The notes under the pieces: model-generated
Databases searched by the model: none
The model's input: only the letters and a program-made list of their open reading frames with translations
What the model was told of the DNA's origin: nothing
Position numbers and translations under genes: made by a program
Assembly: GCF_029852145.1 (NCBI RefSeq)
Contig: NC_079974.1
Coordinates: 23,228,082 to 23,292,081 of the forward strand
From: Microplitis mediator
Taxonomy: Eukaryota > Arthropoda > Insecta > Hymenoptera > Braconidae
Reading direction: 5' to 3'
Length of the DNA: 64,000 nt
In this document: piece after piece, positions 12,101 to 27,100 of the stretch
Numbering within the stretch: position 1 is the stretch's first letter
How the letters are laid out: each line of letters starts with the position of its first letter

Positions 12101-15100
12101 TGGGTTACACACTTCTCTTGATACTAAATCCAGAGTCCCCTAATTTATCACAGCATGCGGGGTCTGCTCGCGACAGGTCTCCCCAAGTCCTACACTTTAC
12201 TACTTGCCATTCTTTCTTATGCCCTCTCTTTTATTTTATTTACATTTCTATACTTTTAATTCCGCCTCAACTACTCACTAACTTATTTTCCCCAAAATTA
12301 GTCTCTTATAAATTATAAATAATCGCTCTTATTTACCAGCCTAGAGACTTTAAACACAAGTCCGGAGCAACAAAACCCGACATTAAATCACTGAGTCCAG
12401 CCGCTGAATTTATCTCTCTCTAAATAAAAATCAAGTCGATATTTTTCGTAATTAATTTAAGAATTTTATAAAATATAAATAATAAGTACAGACAGAGGTG
12501 AGTTTTGAAAAATGTTGATTGTAAAAAAATTCCGTAGAGTGAAGTCGTGGCAAAAATTCGCGGGAAAAATTTTGAATTCAAATTTGCGGAGGCTCGCGAG
12601 TGATTTTTTTTTAACTCCCGAACTCCAAGTGACGGAGTGAGTACGGATTGAAATAAAATCCATTCACTCCTAATTTCTCAGTGTAAATAAATATATAAAA
12701 TATTTTAACGATTCGTCATGTGCAAGTGTTGGATTTGAGAGCCTCTGCAAACAATCTAGTCGGGCAGCGACGCGTATGACGCGCAAAATGCGGGCTCTTC
12801 GGATCATCGACCCTCAACCAACTAACCACCCTTCTCTTTGCATCTACCCCCTTGTAAATATATATATACAGATGTCTCTCGTCTATCGAAAGACAGAATG
12901 AGAGAAAAACGCAAAAGAAAAAATATAAGAAAAATTGCATAGAGACAGCATGATCTGAGGTAGATACAAGAACCCCTCGGATACATTCTTACAGACTGGG
13001 TCTAGTCCTCCACCGGACGCATGCCTCGACTCACAAACCACTGTAATTGCGGATATAACTGTACACGACAAACGACTTGGAGATACGTTCTTTTGAACGG
13101 ACCATTTCCGACATTTATTGATATATTTGTTCTTTATTAAATTCTACACCGCTTTTTTTTTATTAAAAATATAGATTGTTATTATTTTTAGATATTTATT
13201 TTTTAGAGATTAAGTTCTATTACTTCTGACAACAAATCAATTTTTATTAAAAGACTTTTAATAAAAATAAATACTCGTTTTAAAAAAAAAATTTTTTATC
13301 ATCAACTGGGTAATTATTTTTAAAAAATATAAAATTTATAAAAATAATAATAAGAAGGATCAGAGAATTGTAAATTTAGGGGAGGGTGGGGCAGAGCGGC
13401 CCCCCTAAGCCAATTATTACTTTTTGTGGCTTTCAACCATAAGATCGTTTTACTTTTGTCCTATTTCGAACAAATTTATGGACATTTTGCCAAAATTCTG
13501 AAAAAGAAATTTTTTTTTTGTGGGGCAGAGCGGCCCCCCTCCAAAAAATGATAAAAAATTTTTTTTTTTCGTTTTTTTTTTTTAAATTGTTTTCATTATT
13601 AAGAATGTATTTCTTTCTCTTGACAACTATTTTTGGTTTTATATTACTCGAAAAAAATTTTTTAAGGTGTAATAAATCGTTCACTCTCGATTACCTTAAT
13701 TACTAATTGTTATTTAATAAAAAGAAAAAACAATTCTACAGTTTTACTTTATTTCAAAAATTTATCAACTAAAAAAAAAAATTTAATTTTTATAAATTTT
13801 TAGTGACCAAATTTGCCTCTTACATAGAGAACGGCCGAAAAATATGAAAAAATAATTTTTTCGGAAGTTTCGGCTGGTCCATTTTGCCCCAGGTGTTATG
13901 CGTAGGGCTAGAAATGTGGAATTATAATAATTTTTTTTTAATTTGGCGACAAAAATATGAAAAAATCACTTTTTCGAAATTTTGGGCTTGTTCATTTTGC
14001 TCCAAATGTCATGCGTAGGGGTAAAAATTTCAGGGGGGCCGCTCTGCCCCACCCTCCCTTATGTAAAATAATTGAGAAATTTTAAAAAATAATTCAAGTG
14101 TAAAAATACTTGAGATACAAAAGAAGGAATTCCACTCGAATCTCCAATGTTTGAATTCCAAATGAATGAATCGGGGACCTAATAATGACAAATGGAAGCA
14201 AAAATGATATTTATGTCCCCAATTACGTCCAAACTAGGGAATTAACATTACTAATGTAGCAATAAATACGTGAGTCCGATTATATTGATCTGGAGCAATC
14301 TAAAGATGATCTAAAATCACGCGGTTCAGTGGGTGTGCCTGCTGCATACTCCCGAACAAATCCCACATTCGGTCCGGCAATATCTAGGGGAAAATACACG
14401 AGAACCCTAAAGACTACTAGCGTCACACGTCAATCAGCCCAGTAATTCCGGGAGATTAAAACGCTTTGTACTTATACGAACATTCACTCTCTGGCTCGTC
14501 TGGCTCCGTCCATCTGTATTGCGATTTTCATTTAATGCCGCTCTCTACTCGATAGTCAGCTGCTTGTTTCTCACTTTCAACATTTATTACATAAAAAATA
14601 TATTAATGCCTTTAATGATTCTCAACCTCAGACTCTCATGCTCTACAACCTCAATGCCACCTCACGCGAACTCCAAATAAAATTTTCAGTTCCCAAAATT
14701 TTTTTTTCAAACGCGAGCAGAATTCTAAGAAAAATTCCATCATAAAAATTTTAACTCCAAAAAAAACGAACCTATCAACTTTAAAAAAAAAAAAAACTTG
14801 CTATCAAATTTTATACAAACGACCAAAAAAAAATTTATTTCAATTTTCTACTCAGAAAAGTCAAAATTAAAATTTTAAAAAAATCCATCAGTTTTTAGTT
14901 TAAAAAAAAAATTATCACTATAAAATTTTATAAAAAAGATTGAGGAAAAAGTGATATTTTAATACCTAAGAAATATATATACAGGGTATAGAAATATAGT
15001 GACATAAGCCTTCCGAGTGTTCGTATGACCTAAAAGGAGGGTGGGATCCATCAAACAAAAGCATTAGGTTTGATCCGAGCGCGATGTTCAGCCAACTGGA

Positions 15101-18100
15101 TGACAACATACTCAGAGAGGAAGCTTTAAGCTCCTGCTGTTACTCCATCTTTTTCCTTCATGTTTCCCATCATCAGCAGTAGTAGCAGTAGCAAGTGCTA
15201 AAACTAAACTTTTAAAGCTCGCCCGTACCCTACACTACTCATAGATATATATATATTTATGTGAGTACTATTCTCCAGCACTCGACGTCACAAGTCACTT
15301 GCAAAGACGACGTCATGATGTAAATTATTCTCGCGCGTGCAAGTGATTAATTGTCATGTTAATTAATCTCTCATTCCGTGTCACGAATCTCAGTTTATGT
15401 GAAACTGATTAATGGAATTATTTTTTCAATTGACGATTTAATTCTCGTGGTATTTAAAGTTAAAGCTCTGTCTGCATAGACTGCGCGGGTCGAAAAATTT
15501 GATCTGATTTTAGTCTAACTGGACTGTATTTGGACTACTTGGTCTGTTATTGAACTTCGATAAAAATTTTAATCTGTTTTTGATCTACCCGGACTGAAAA
15601 ATTTGACCTGAGTTTAGTCTGATTGGACTATTTGATCTGATTTTGATCTTTTATGAAAATTTTAAGCTGTTTTCGACCTGCTACTTTAAAAAACAAACGC
15701 GTTACGAGCAGACTAAATTAGATTAATTCGTGAACTTTAAAAAATTTTAGTTCTGAAAATTTACAAGGACAAAACTAGATTAAATCATGGACTTATAAAA
15801 TTTTTATTTATGGGCAATATTTATGAAAAAATATTAAGTTGCAGAATTGATTATGTTTTATTTACTATTTATTTACTATCTTTTGTTTAAAAATGTCGGC
15901 AGTTAATGAAAATTTGACAGCTTGATTTTTTAGTTGTCTTCATTGAATATTTATATCATTGAATAAAAGTGATAAAACAGATCTTAAAATATCAAGAATT
16001 TTCTCTTATTTACTGGATAAAATTGAAAATATTTTGGCATAAGAAAACATCAAAATTCTTGTGCTACGGAGAAAAATGTTGGCTCGAAATCTACCAATTT
16101 TTATTATGCTGTCGACCAAACTTGAAACAGAACGTAAAGTATCCAAAAAATTACTATGCTCTTATAAAAAATTATTATGCTGCATCAAAATTATTATAAT
16201 GTATGGAAGTAATTGATATTGAAGCTCATCGATAAGTTTCTCGCGCGTAATAAGTAATGTGATGCAGTATAATCATTTTATGTAAGAGCACGATAATTTT
16301 TTGGATGCTTTACTCCCTGTTTCAAGTTTAGTCGACAGTATTGTAAAAATTGGTAGGTTTCGAGCCAACATTTTCTCTGTGTGACATCTTATTATGGAAG
16401 CGCATTAGCATGTTTTAAATACCAAGAAAATTAAAATAAATTAATAAATCTAGATTATTATTATTATTTATATTTATAAAAAGTCCTGTATTTGTTCTTA
16501 AAAACAATTGAACACAGACTAAATATTGTAGAAAATAAAGTCTGTTTTTGTCCTTAAAAACAATTGAACATAGACCAATAATTATAATAAAAAAGTCTGT
16601 TTTTAGTCTAAATACGATTTATAAACTTAAACTCAATAAAAAATATTTGAATTTATCATTTATTTTAAAACAGATCTAATTTTTTGACCCGGGTGCAAAT
16701 AAAAACAGTGAAAATATTTTTTTGCTAACTAGGCCACCCGCATTTTTTCAACCAATTGTCATGTGGTCTGGACGTGGTGTCGATGGCGGGCGAGTGGCTA
16801 ACGGCGACAGCAAATACCAACATGTTTACCTACGAGATAGCTCCCGTGTTCATTCTGATGGAGCATGTGGTGTTGAAAAAAATGCGGGAACTCATCGGAT
16901 GGAACACCGGGGATTCAATTTTAGCACCCGGTGGGTCAATTAGTAATTTATACGCATTTCTGGCAGCTCGACACAAAATGTTCCCGCAGTACAAGGAACG
17001 CGGGTTGGCTGCCGTTGGTGGTCAGCTTGTCATGTTTACTTCTGATCAGGTATTTTCAATTAATTAGTTTTGTATCAATAACCAACGCGCAGTTGGTGGT
17101 AACTATTTTTTTATTTTTCGAATCAAGTGTCACTATTCAGTCAAATCGTGTGCATCGGTCTGTGGTCTGGGTACTGACAACTGTGTTATGGTACCAAGTG
17201 ATGAACGTGGACGCATAATACCATCAAAGCTAGAAGAATTGATCCTGGAACGCAAAGCCCGAGGTCACATTCCATTCTTTGTTAACGCGACCGCCGGTAC
17301 AACTGTGATCGGGGCGTTTGATCCGATATCACAAATTGCTGATATTTGTGAAAAGTACAAACTCTGGCTTCATGTTGACGTAAGTCACATATTTATTTAT
17401 AAATTTTCTTTAAAGCAACACCCGAATTTGCATTCAAATTGTATTGGGACCCAGATAAAATTATTTAAAGAGTATTTTATTGCTGGTAAAAATCATCTAG
17501 AAGCTGAAAGCCCATTTACGAAAATTCTTGACCGTAAAAAAAATTCACGGAACGTTCTAGCCGTAAACCCTCTGCACGGAAAGAAAATTATGGGAAGTTT
17601 TCCTATGCATTATGGGAATGGTTCCCATAATGGTATGGGAATAGTACCTATACTACTGTAGAGATGGTTCCCATATATTATGGGAACCATCCGCATAATA
17701 GTATGAGAATAGTTCCCATACCATTATGGGAATGGTTCCCATAGTGGTATAGGAACTATTCCTATAATATTATGGGAACTATTCCCATAATGTTATGGGA
17801 ACTATTCTCATACTATTATGGGGATGGTTCCCATAGTGGTATAGGAACTATTCCTATAATATTATGGGAACTATTCCCATAATGTTATGGGAACCATCCC
17901 TATAATATCATAAAATTTTTTTTTTGCACAATAGTGTAGAAATTTTCCAAAATTTAAATTTTCTTGAATGTTTTGTGCTGACAAAAAATTCTTATTAAAA
18001 ATTTTAATGTTTTTTTGCCAAATACGATTTTTTTTTTCAATGTTTGAATTTTTGTTTTTATGTTTAATAATATTTCTGTGTATTGTAGAAGTGATTACCA

Positions 18101-21100
18101 TATTTCTTTAAATTAATTTTTTCATGATAATATGGGAACCATTCCCATAATATTATAGGAATGGTTCCTATAATAGTATGGGAACTATTCCTATAATATT
18201 ATAGGAATGATTCCCATAATGGTATACGAACCATTCCAATTGCATTATGGGAATCATTTCCATAATATTATGGGAATAGTTCTCATAGTATTATAGGAAC
18301 CATTCCCATAATATTATGTTAATGGTTCCTATAATATTATAGAAAGTATTCCTATAAATTATAGGAACGATTCCTATAATTATAGGAACCATTCCTATAG
18401 TGTTATGGGTATCATTCCCATAATTATAGGAACTATTCCTATAATTATGGGAATCATTCCTATAATTATAGGAACCGCTCCCATAATTTATGGTCGTAAT
18501 TCCTATGATGGTATAGGAAAAAATTTCACAAAATTATGGGAACCGCTGCCATAATTTTCTTTCCGTGTAGAGGGTTGGTTACGTTGAATTTTTTTACAGC
18601 AGCTGATAATTTTTATTCATGGAGGCGTAGCTTCTAAATAGTCTATAAAATCCAGAAAATACATGAAGAACTATACCGTCATTGAATAGTGATTTAAAAT
18701 TATTCAAATACCTCAGGTTTACGTGAAGTAAATCCGCCGAAGGGATTTACGGCGCAAATGCCAAGTGCCTAAGCAGTCTTATCTTAAATAATAAATGTGG
18801 GAGCTTTCAAATAGCTTTAACTGCTGTATCACGACAAACTGCCGGGAAATTTTGAGAAAACCCGACTATCGACTCCAATTAAAATGAATTAGCCCTCAAT
18901 TAGATGAAACAATAAAAGTATAAAATAAACTTTTTTTTTAAGGCTGCCTGGGGAGGTGGACTGTTGCTGTCACGAAAATACCGTCATCCCCGACTGACTG
19001 GAATCGAGCGGTAAGTCGATAAATTTTAAAAATTAACTCATTTATTTTTATAACCCGTGGGTATGAGTACTGAGAAAATTCGGGCATTCAATATCGGGAG
19101 AACCTGCGATTTGACACAAGGATTTGCCGTAAAAGCTCTTGCATACGAGCACACATGAGCCAAAGTAACGGCTCCAGATGATGCACGAGCTCGGGATTCT
19201 CCACCGGGACTTGGGAAATAGACTATCGACTCTGGACTATAGACACAGACTCTAGACTATAGACTATAGACTGGGGATCCCACACCCAGGGAGAGTTAAT
19301 CCTCAAGTTTTATAGTTTATTGGGGCTTAGTTTGATGGAGTCCTTCAGAAAAAACACACACACACACACACTATTCCCTAGTCGAGGCAGCAGCTTTTAC
19401 TGGGCTTATCGCCACCGAAATCGATAAATTGACGCGTTTTAGTACTTAAATGTATTTTCGTATAAAAATTACTTAGCATTACTATTCACTTTCAACATAA
19501 TCCTTAATACAATCACTTTAAACCATAAAAACAATATTTTTTAAAGTCGAAGTCTAAATTACTCAGAAAGTTGGTAGGGGAGACCGGGGCAAGACGGCCC
19601 ACCTGGGGCAAGAAGGCCCACCTCAAAAATTAACCAAAAATTTTTTTTTCTTGTTTTCTTTTGATTATCACAAATTTAGATTATTTACTCATTTTTAGCC
19701 CGATACGTGAAACTTGGAGCAAAATGAACCACTCAAAAATTCTAAAAGAAAATGTATTTCATAGTATTATAACCTAGTCATGATTAATTTAATAGAAATA
19801 TCATTTTTTGGTTAATTATATGGATTTGGATTAAAATAGAGCATTTGAAAAAGTTAAAAAAACCAATAATCAATTTTCTACAGAAGTGAAAAAATGACTC
19901 GTATTATATCAAAAAAGGTTATTTCGAGTAATATTAAAGTAAATACAGTTGTTAAAGAGGAAAATATAAACATTTGTTACGCGGGAAATTTTTTTACAAT
20001 TAAAAAAAAAAAATTTTTTTTTTCATTTTTTTTTCGGAGGGGGCCGTCTTGTCCCAAAAAAAAAAATTTTTTTTCAGGAGCTTCACCAAAATTTTGATGA
20101 ATTGAGTTCAAGTTGGACAAGAGTAAATCGACTTGATGGTTAAAAGCCACAAATAATAATAACCGGCTTAGGTGGGCCGTCTTGCCCCGATCTCCCCTAT
20201 GTTACTTTTTTTAAGAATAAAATTAAGGGATTTTGTGAAAATGTTTTGCTAAAGTAATTGGAAGAAGTGAAAGAAAATGAGTATTGTAATTTTTATGTAG
20301 GAGTACAAGTACAGAATACAGAGTACAGTGTAAAGAGTAAAATAAAAATGAGTGACTGTTGGCAGGCGAGTGCCGACACTGGCAACCCTTGAGCACATAT
20401 CACTTGGGGGTCACATTTACTATCTTACGGTACTACAACATGTTAGCTGTACATTGTGCATTGTGGACCTTAATGTAGGGTGCAGAATGTAGATGTTTAG
20501 ACACACGGGGGTGGTTTGTCTCGTCTGCTTCCCGGGGACTGCGGAGATTAATCCACGATTTGCATCCAAGCGCATCTGTTCTCTGGCCTTACATGGAATT
20601 CTACGCACACAGACACTTGGTAAAGAAAAGTGTATGATTACTCCCACGAGAACTATTTCGACTAGACTATGCTGAGATTTTTTTATTTTTTTTTTAATAA
20701 GAATTGTTTTTAGCCTGCGATTTATGAAATCATAATTTAAAATTTTACTCAAATTGTTTTTGCACAATTAAGGGGGATAGCCACTGTGAGGATCGAAAAA
20801 ATAGGTGATTTTCAGGAATTTTTTTGACTGGAATAATAATGGAATTTGGGGATCGGGTTTTTTTGTTTTCTAAAGTATACATTGAAGATAATTCTCCTAA
20901 ATTTTCATTAAAAAATATCATGTTGTTACAAAGTTATAAGCATTTTTGTGGAGCAACAAAAAAATTTCCCCCACCACGGTGTCATCTCTAACTCAAAAAC
21001 GGATTATCAGAAACAAAAAAACCAAACGGCGTTGTAATCTGTATGCATGTGGTTATCGTTGCACATAGGGGATTTTGAAAATTTGGATTTGAAAAAAAAT

Positions 21101-24100
21101 GGCGACATATTAAAAATTTTTTCGTTATTTTTTCTCATTTTTTTGGATTCAAACAGCCCTAAAAAATCTTAAAAATCAAAATTTTCAAAATCCCCTAAGT
21201 GCAACTTTAGCTACTGAATAGACGAATACGGCAAAAAAAAAAGTTGCGAATCGGTTGATATTTATGCAAATTACAGATGCCACCAGTTCAAAAAAAGTAG
21301 TTTCGAGAAAAATGCGTTTAAAGTTTTTAGTCGATGCAGCGGTCAGTTGACGCGCTGTCACAAAAATGACTATAACTCGAAAAATATTCGGAATTTTCAT
21401 ATAAAACTTTAGATACATATTTTTAAACATCTACACTTTGATTTAATAAAAAAAAAAAAAAAATTTTTTTTTTGAAATTTCACAGTGACCATCCCCCTTA
21501 AAGGGGTAGTTATTTAAAAGTAATTCAAATTTTCCTCATTAATTGTTTTTGTAAAAAAATAATTTTAACTCGAATTGCAAATAAATAAAAAACTTTATAA
21601 ATTTATAATAAAATATCGACGAGTTTTGTACATAAAAAACGTGAAACTTTCTGTGAATTTTGATTAAAATGGGAACCCGAGGAAACAGCGCGATAAGAAT
21701 GAGTGAAAAAATGTAAAGTGAGAGACAGCAGGGGAGTCGGATAAAGATAAAGTTGAAATATCCGCGGGCAGGAGCAACAGCTGGATCGGTTCCCCGAAGC
21801 GCATTTGCAGAACAGGAATCTCCTCTTATTGACGCTCTGGCCGTCCTGTGGAGCCGGTGAAGTACCGAGTAGTGAGTAGTGAGCCTGAAATAAAGCCCTG
21901 GTCCCCGACAACGCTGGATTAAACTCCGACAAAGGACACGTCAAGCTCTCCTTCCTATTTCCTTCTTCCTGCTCTCTTTCTCCCACAGATATATTTACAG
22001 ACATCACACACACACACACAAGCAGCTTTTATGCTCTTATTTTTCATTATGTTTTTTATTTTACGCTCATACTCTGTACTCTGTACTCTGCATGCTCGCG
22101 ATAAAGTCGAGCGATGATTATTACACGAGACGCCAGTTAAAAGAGCAAAGAAAATTTTTTTATAAATCTAAAAGTTCAAGGTTCGCTTTCTTTTATTATC
22201 ATTTATTTTATCCTTCCTCTTACTGCACCAATTGTCCTCAAAATAATAGAGCTCATTCTCTATTATCTTCATTCCTCCGTACTACTCTGTGTACTTTTCT
22301 TTACAAACTCTTTTATTGTCTAAGAAAACCATGTCACAAATAAAAACTTTTTTAAAACAAACATTAATTATTTTTTTTTACAACAATAATTTCTATATTC
22401 TCTATTATTATTTAAAAAAAAAAAAAAATGTATGCATATTCAATCAAAGTAGAACCGAGTCAAGACTTCACCCGTTCGTTTTTGCTACTTTTCAATATTT
22501 TTTCGCTTTTTGAATTATGGAGAAAATTGAATTAGAAAAAAAATGTCGAACAATTTATCAGTTTTATGACGAAAAATTACAAATTCTCTCTAATATAAAT
22601 TTTTTTTGTAATTTCAAATTAGAAAATCAATTTTATTAATTGATTCCAAGTTTTTTTTAGTAGCGAAGTCTGGGAAAATTTTTGAAGCTGTCGCAGCTTT
22701 TTAAAAATCTCCCAAATTTTTTTTACGAAATTTTCCGAATAATAGTCTATACTTTTTTTATTTATCGGTTCTATGACGAAAAATTTCAAATTCTCTCTAA
22801 TCTAAATTTTTTATGTAATTTCAAATAGAAAATCAATTTTATTAATTATTCCAAGTTTTTTTTAGTAGCGAAGTCTGGGAAAATTTTTGAAGCTGTCGCA
22901 GCTTTTTAAAAATCCCCCAAGTTTTTTTTACAAAATTTTCCGAATAATAGTCTATACTTTTTTTCAATTTCTATAAATTTTCCCAACCATGACTCGAAAG
23001 AAAAAAAGTCGAAATTATTTACGGACGTTTATTGTTACGATAATAATATTTGATATCATGAATGATGATAAGTGTAATTGATTTACGGCAAGTGACAAGG
23101 ATGTCCAATCGCTGGCCCTTTAACGCTCGTTCACTGGCAGATATAACATCAGTATCTAGAATATAGCAGAGCAGAGTACACACAACTGCACGAGACTTGA
23201 AGTGGCTCGTTCAACTTTCACGTCATTTCCAGTCACATACCATTAGTTACTCTTCGGCATCCTCATTTAAAAAAACCAACTATTAATGTCACAGACACTC
23301 CGTGTTCATCCCATCTCTATCTCTAATCCCGAATCCACTGGCCCATTTTCGTCTGATTAAAATTTAACAATTTTTAATTAAAATAAATCATAGTTACTTT
23401 TAATAACTATCCCTCGGAATCACGTGGCGCCATAAATCGGAGCCTCAAGCGAAAAATTTTAAACGCTCGAATAAATTTAAACGTCATTTAATATAACAGC
23501 CGAGCGGGAGAAATGATTAATGTTATACGTAGAGCTGAATCTGACGCATTTAGTTGTTCTTACCCTCGACCTCGGCCCTATTACCTCATGCAGCCGTGGC
23601 ATTCAGAATCGAATATAGGTGTCAACCCCAAAGGCCACACTGCTGATATATATCACCCACACCCACGGACGCTAATTACCTATCGCTAATTGATTCAATA
23701 ATTCAATAATGGCCATAGGGAAAGGGGGCGGGGCAAAACGGGCCCCCAAAGTTTTTAACATGAAAAGTGTTTGGGGCGGGGAAGGGGCAAAATGGGACAT
23801 TGAGGCAAAATGGGCCACTGAGGCAAAATGGTCCCCTCAAAATTTTTAACATGAAAAGTGTTGGGGGGAGGGGGTAAAATGGGCTGTCTAGACTTTGAAA
23901 ACCTACGAACATTTTTTAGCCAAACGGGTTCCTAAAATTTTTTTAACAGATATGATTAAAGAATTATGATAAGAGGCAAACTAGGTCACGAGTTCAACAG
24001 CATTACTAACTATTATTTTTTTCAAAAACAATTTATTCTATAAAATCGAAAATAATTAAAATATAAGCAATCAAGTAATGAAATTAAGTTATTTTTAGGT

Positions 24101-27100
24101 CCAAATTTTCACTATCAACTCTTTTTTATACTAAACACACAGCAAAAAGTTTCAAAACACAAAACAAGCGACAAACATACATTGAGTTTTGTTGGGGGCC
24201 CGTTTTCCCAACTTTTCAGGATTTTTTAATTTTCATAGACACAGCAAATTAACACCAAAAACTCAGCAGAAGGAAAAAAAAGTGAAACAAGCTGAAAAAC
24301 TCGCATTATAAAAATTTTTTGAGGGGGGCCCATTTTGCCCCACATTTTTTAATTTTTTATTTTTAATGGACAGAACAAATTAACGTCAAATACTTAGCGA
24401 GGGAGTAAAAAAAAGTAATACAAGTAAAAAAAACTGAGGATTTGAAAATTTTTTTCTTAAGGGGCCCATTTTGCCCCCCCCCTTCCCCTATTCAAATCAC
24501 TAATTTTTTTTTTCTATTCCAGAGCTGACTCCGTAACCTGGAATCCTCATAAATTGATGGGTGCTCTACTGCAATGCTCAACAATCCACTTCAAAGAAGA
24601 TGTAAGTCCATAATTATTTAAAAACATTATCAAGATTTTTTTTTATTTCTGAGACTAATGATTTTTCATTTTATAAAAATAAAAAACCCTGACCGGGAAT
24701 CGAACCGCTGACCTTCCGCTAACCGGTCGGGTACTGAGTAGACTACCGCAGCAAATTTTGATGGATGAAAACTAAATGACGTTCATAAATAACAAATATT
24801 ATTGAAATATCTTGATAAATCTATTTTGCGGCAAGGGGTTGATGACGTAAACACGATGGACTTCAAGTATCGCGAAGGAAGGTCGTAAACTACACAGGGT
24901 ACGGGACACTACAGTGGAATTTAATTAAACTAAGAGATAACATATGTTACCGAGAATACTGACTGACTGGAGCTATGGATGCTTTAGAGGGTTACATTCG
25001 ACCCTATGCTACGGCACGTCGTAGTTATTGCTAACTCACCCCCAGCAGACTCGCACACACACACACACACACTCACCTACGCGCCCCGAAGATATTAAAA
25101 TTCCACTCGCCGGCTGTTACACAAACCCCAAAAAATATTTTTTTCTTTCACAAGAAATTACGGGGGCGAGTCGTTTATTGCGATACGCAATTTTTTACAC
25201 TACACTATTTTTCGCATCATTGTCATGAAAAAAAGGCAAGTCATCAATAACAAGAGAAATAATAATAATAAATATCTAGTATATATATATATTAGAGTGT
25301 CTCAAAAAATCGACTTTTTATTTTTTCTTGAAGAACATTAGAAAATCGACAGAGTATCTCTAGACAAAGACCCTGTTAAAATATGAGACCTTAATATTAA
25401 TATTTAAAGGTGGCGATTCACGATTTTCTATTTTCCATTTAAATAACATGGGAAAAAAAAAATTTTAATTTTGGAATTTTATACCTCGGCGATGGCTTAT
25501 TGAACAGATAAGTTCAGGATATATTTTTGTAGGGAATTGAACGCTCTACAAAAAAAGTCTCTTATCATTTTTTGATAAATCCATCTGTTCAAAAGTTATT
25601 GGAGCTCGAAGTCAAGTTAGAGTAAATTTCGAGATCTTTTTACTTTTCCGGCGAAATTATCGGACTTATCATAAAATGTCATGAGATCTTTTTTGTAGAC
25701 AATTTTATTTCCTACAAATTATTGTTGATAAATTTTTTTCAAATTCTGCATTTTTTTCTAGTTATTTCCATTTTAATGCCAAGCTCCTAAAAAAGTAGTG
25801 TTCTGATCGATTTTAAGAGCTTGGCATTAAAATGAAAATAACTAGAAAACAATGCAGAATTTGAAAAAAATTTATCAATGATAATTTGTAGGAAATAAAA
25901 TTGTCTACAAAAAAGATCTCATGACATTTTATGATAAGTCCGATAGTTTCGCCGGAAAAGTAAAAAGATCTCGAAATTTACTCTAACTTGACTTCGAGCT
26001 CCAATAACTTTTGAACAGATGGATTTATCAAAAAATGATAAGAGACTTTTTTTGTAGAGCGTTCAATTTCCTACAAAAACATATCCTGAACTTATCTGTT
26101 CAATAAGCCATCGCCGAGGTATAAAATTCCAAAATTAAAATTTTTTTTTCCCATGTTATTTAAATGGAAAATAGAAAATCGTGAATCGCCACCTTTAAAT
26201 ATTAATACTAAGGTCTCATATTTTAACAGGGTCTTTGTCTAGAGATACTCTGTCGATTTTTCAATGTTCTTCAAGAAAAAAAAAAAAGTCGATTTTTTGA
26301 GACACTCTAATATATATATATATATATATATATATGTTAAATATTAACAATTAATTCAGCGAATAATTTATTGATTAATAGATTGCGAGTGTAGGTGTCC
26401 CGAAATGGCGGAAATTCGATAAACAAAACCCGCCATTATGAAAACTGATAATAATAAACTTGTATAAATATATATACAGTGAAAGTAGTTAGTGAGGAGA
26501 ACCCTCCGTGGGTGTGCATGTATTTATGCATATATATATAGATATTTGTCTTTGGTTCTATTTCCGGTGCGCATGTGTCAGAGTTGGGATAACTAAACAC
26601 GAGGACGTGCGATATCGACCGGAACTCAGACAACATTTCCGCGATGCGCAAGCGAATCGCAGAACTTCACTTTAGCCTATTATATATCACTTTGACACAC
26701 GGCCCACCCTTTTAGCCATTCAATCATGTCCGGATCCATATATAACACCTATCTATTTCAGACTGGACTATCAACGGATGATACCGAGCTCTATCACCGC
26801 CTGATCATTTTTTATTCTCCCATTTATCTTATATTTTAGACACCTTGGTTTCAATCTAATCGCTCAAATAGACTAGTTTCGGTCAATTTTACCCCTCCTT
26901 CACAAAATATTAGCAGATAAATTCTAAACTCATATCAATAACATCCTTATTCGCGATTTTGTAACTGTTCTGTATCTCGAAATCAATGCAGTGAAAAATT
27001 ATAGGTTTTAATTAAATTTACGTTCTTTTCACACAACTTTGCTGTTAATTTACTAAATGATGGCAATAATTATCTCATTAAAGGGTCTTTTGATCAGCTG

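Noticed and set aside
8595..13706. Several 60-80-codon frames with Lys/Phe runs in the G-rich TIR elements
   Set aside because: They arise from poly-A/T-rich element interiors and recur only because the elements recur.
24686..24753. Functional tRNA gene on the minus strand
   Set aside because: The A and B box words are present, but the acceptor stem halves do not pair and no proper anticodon arm can be drawn.
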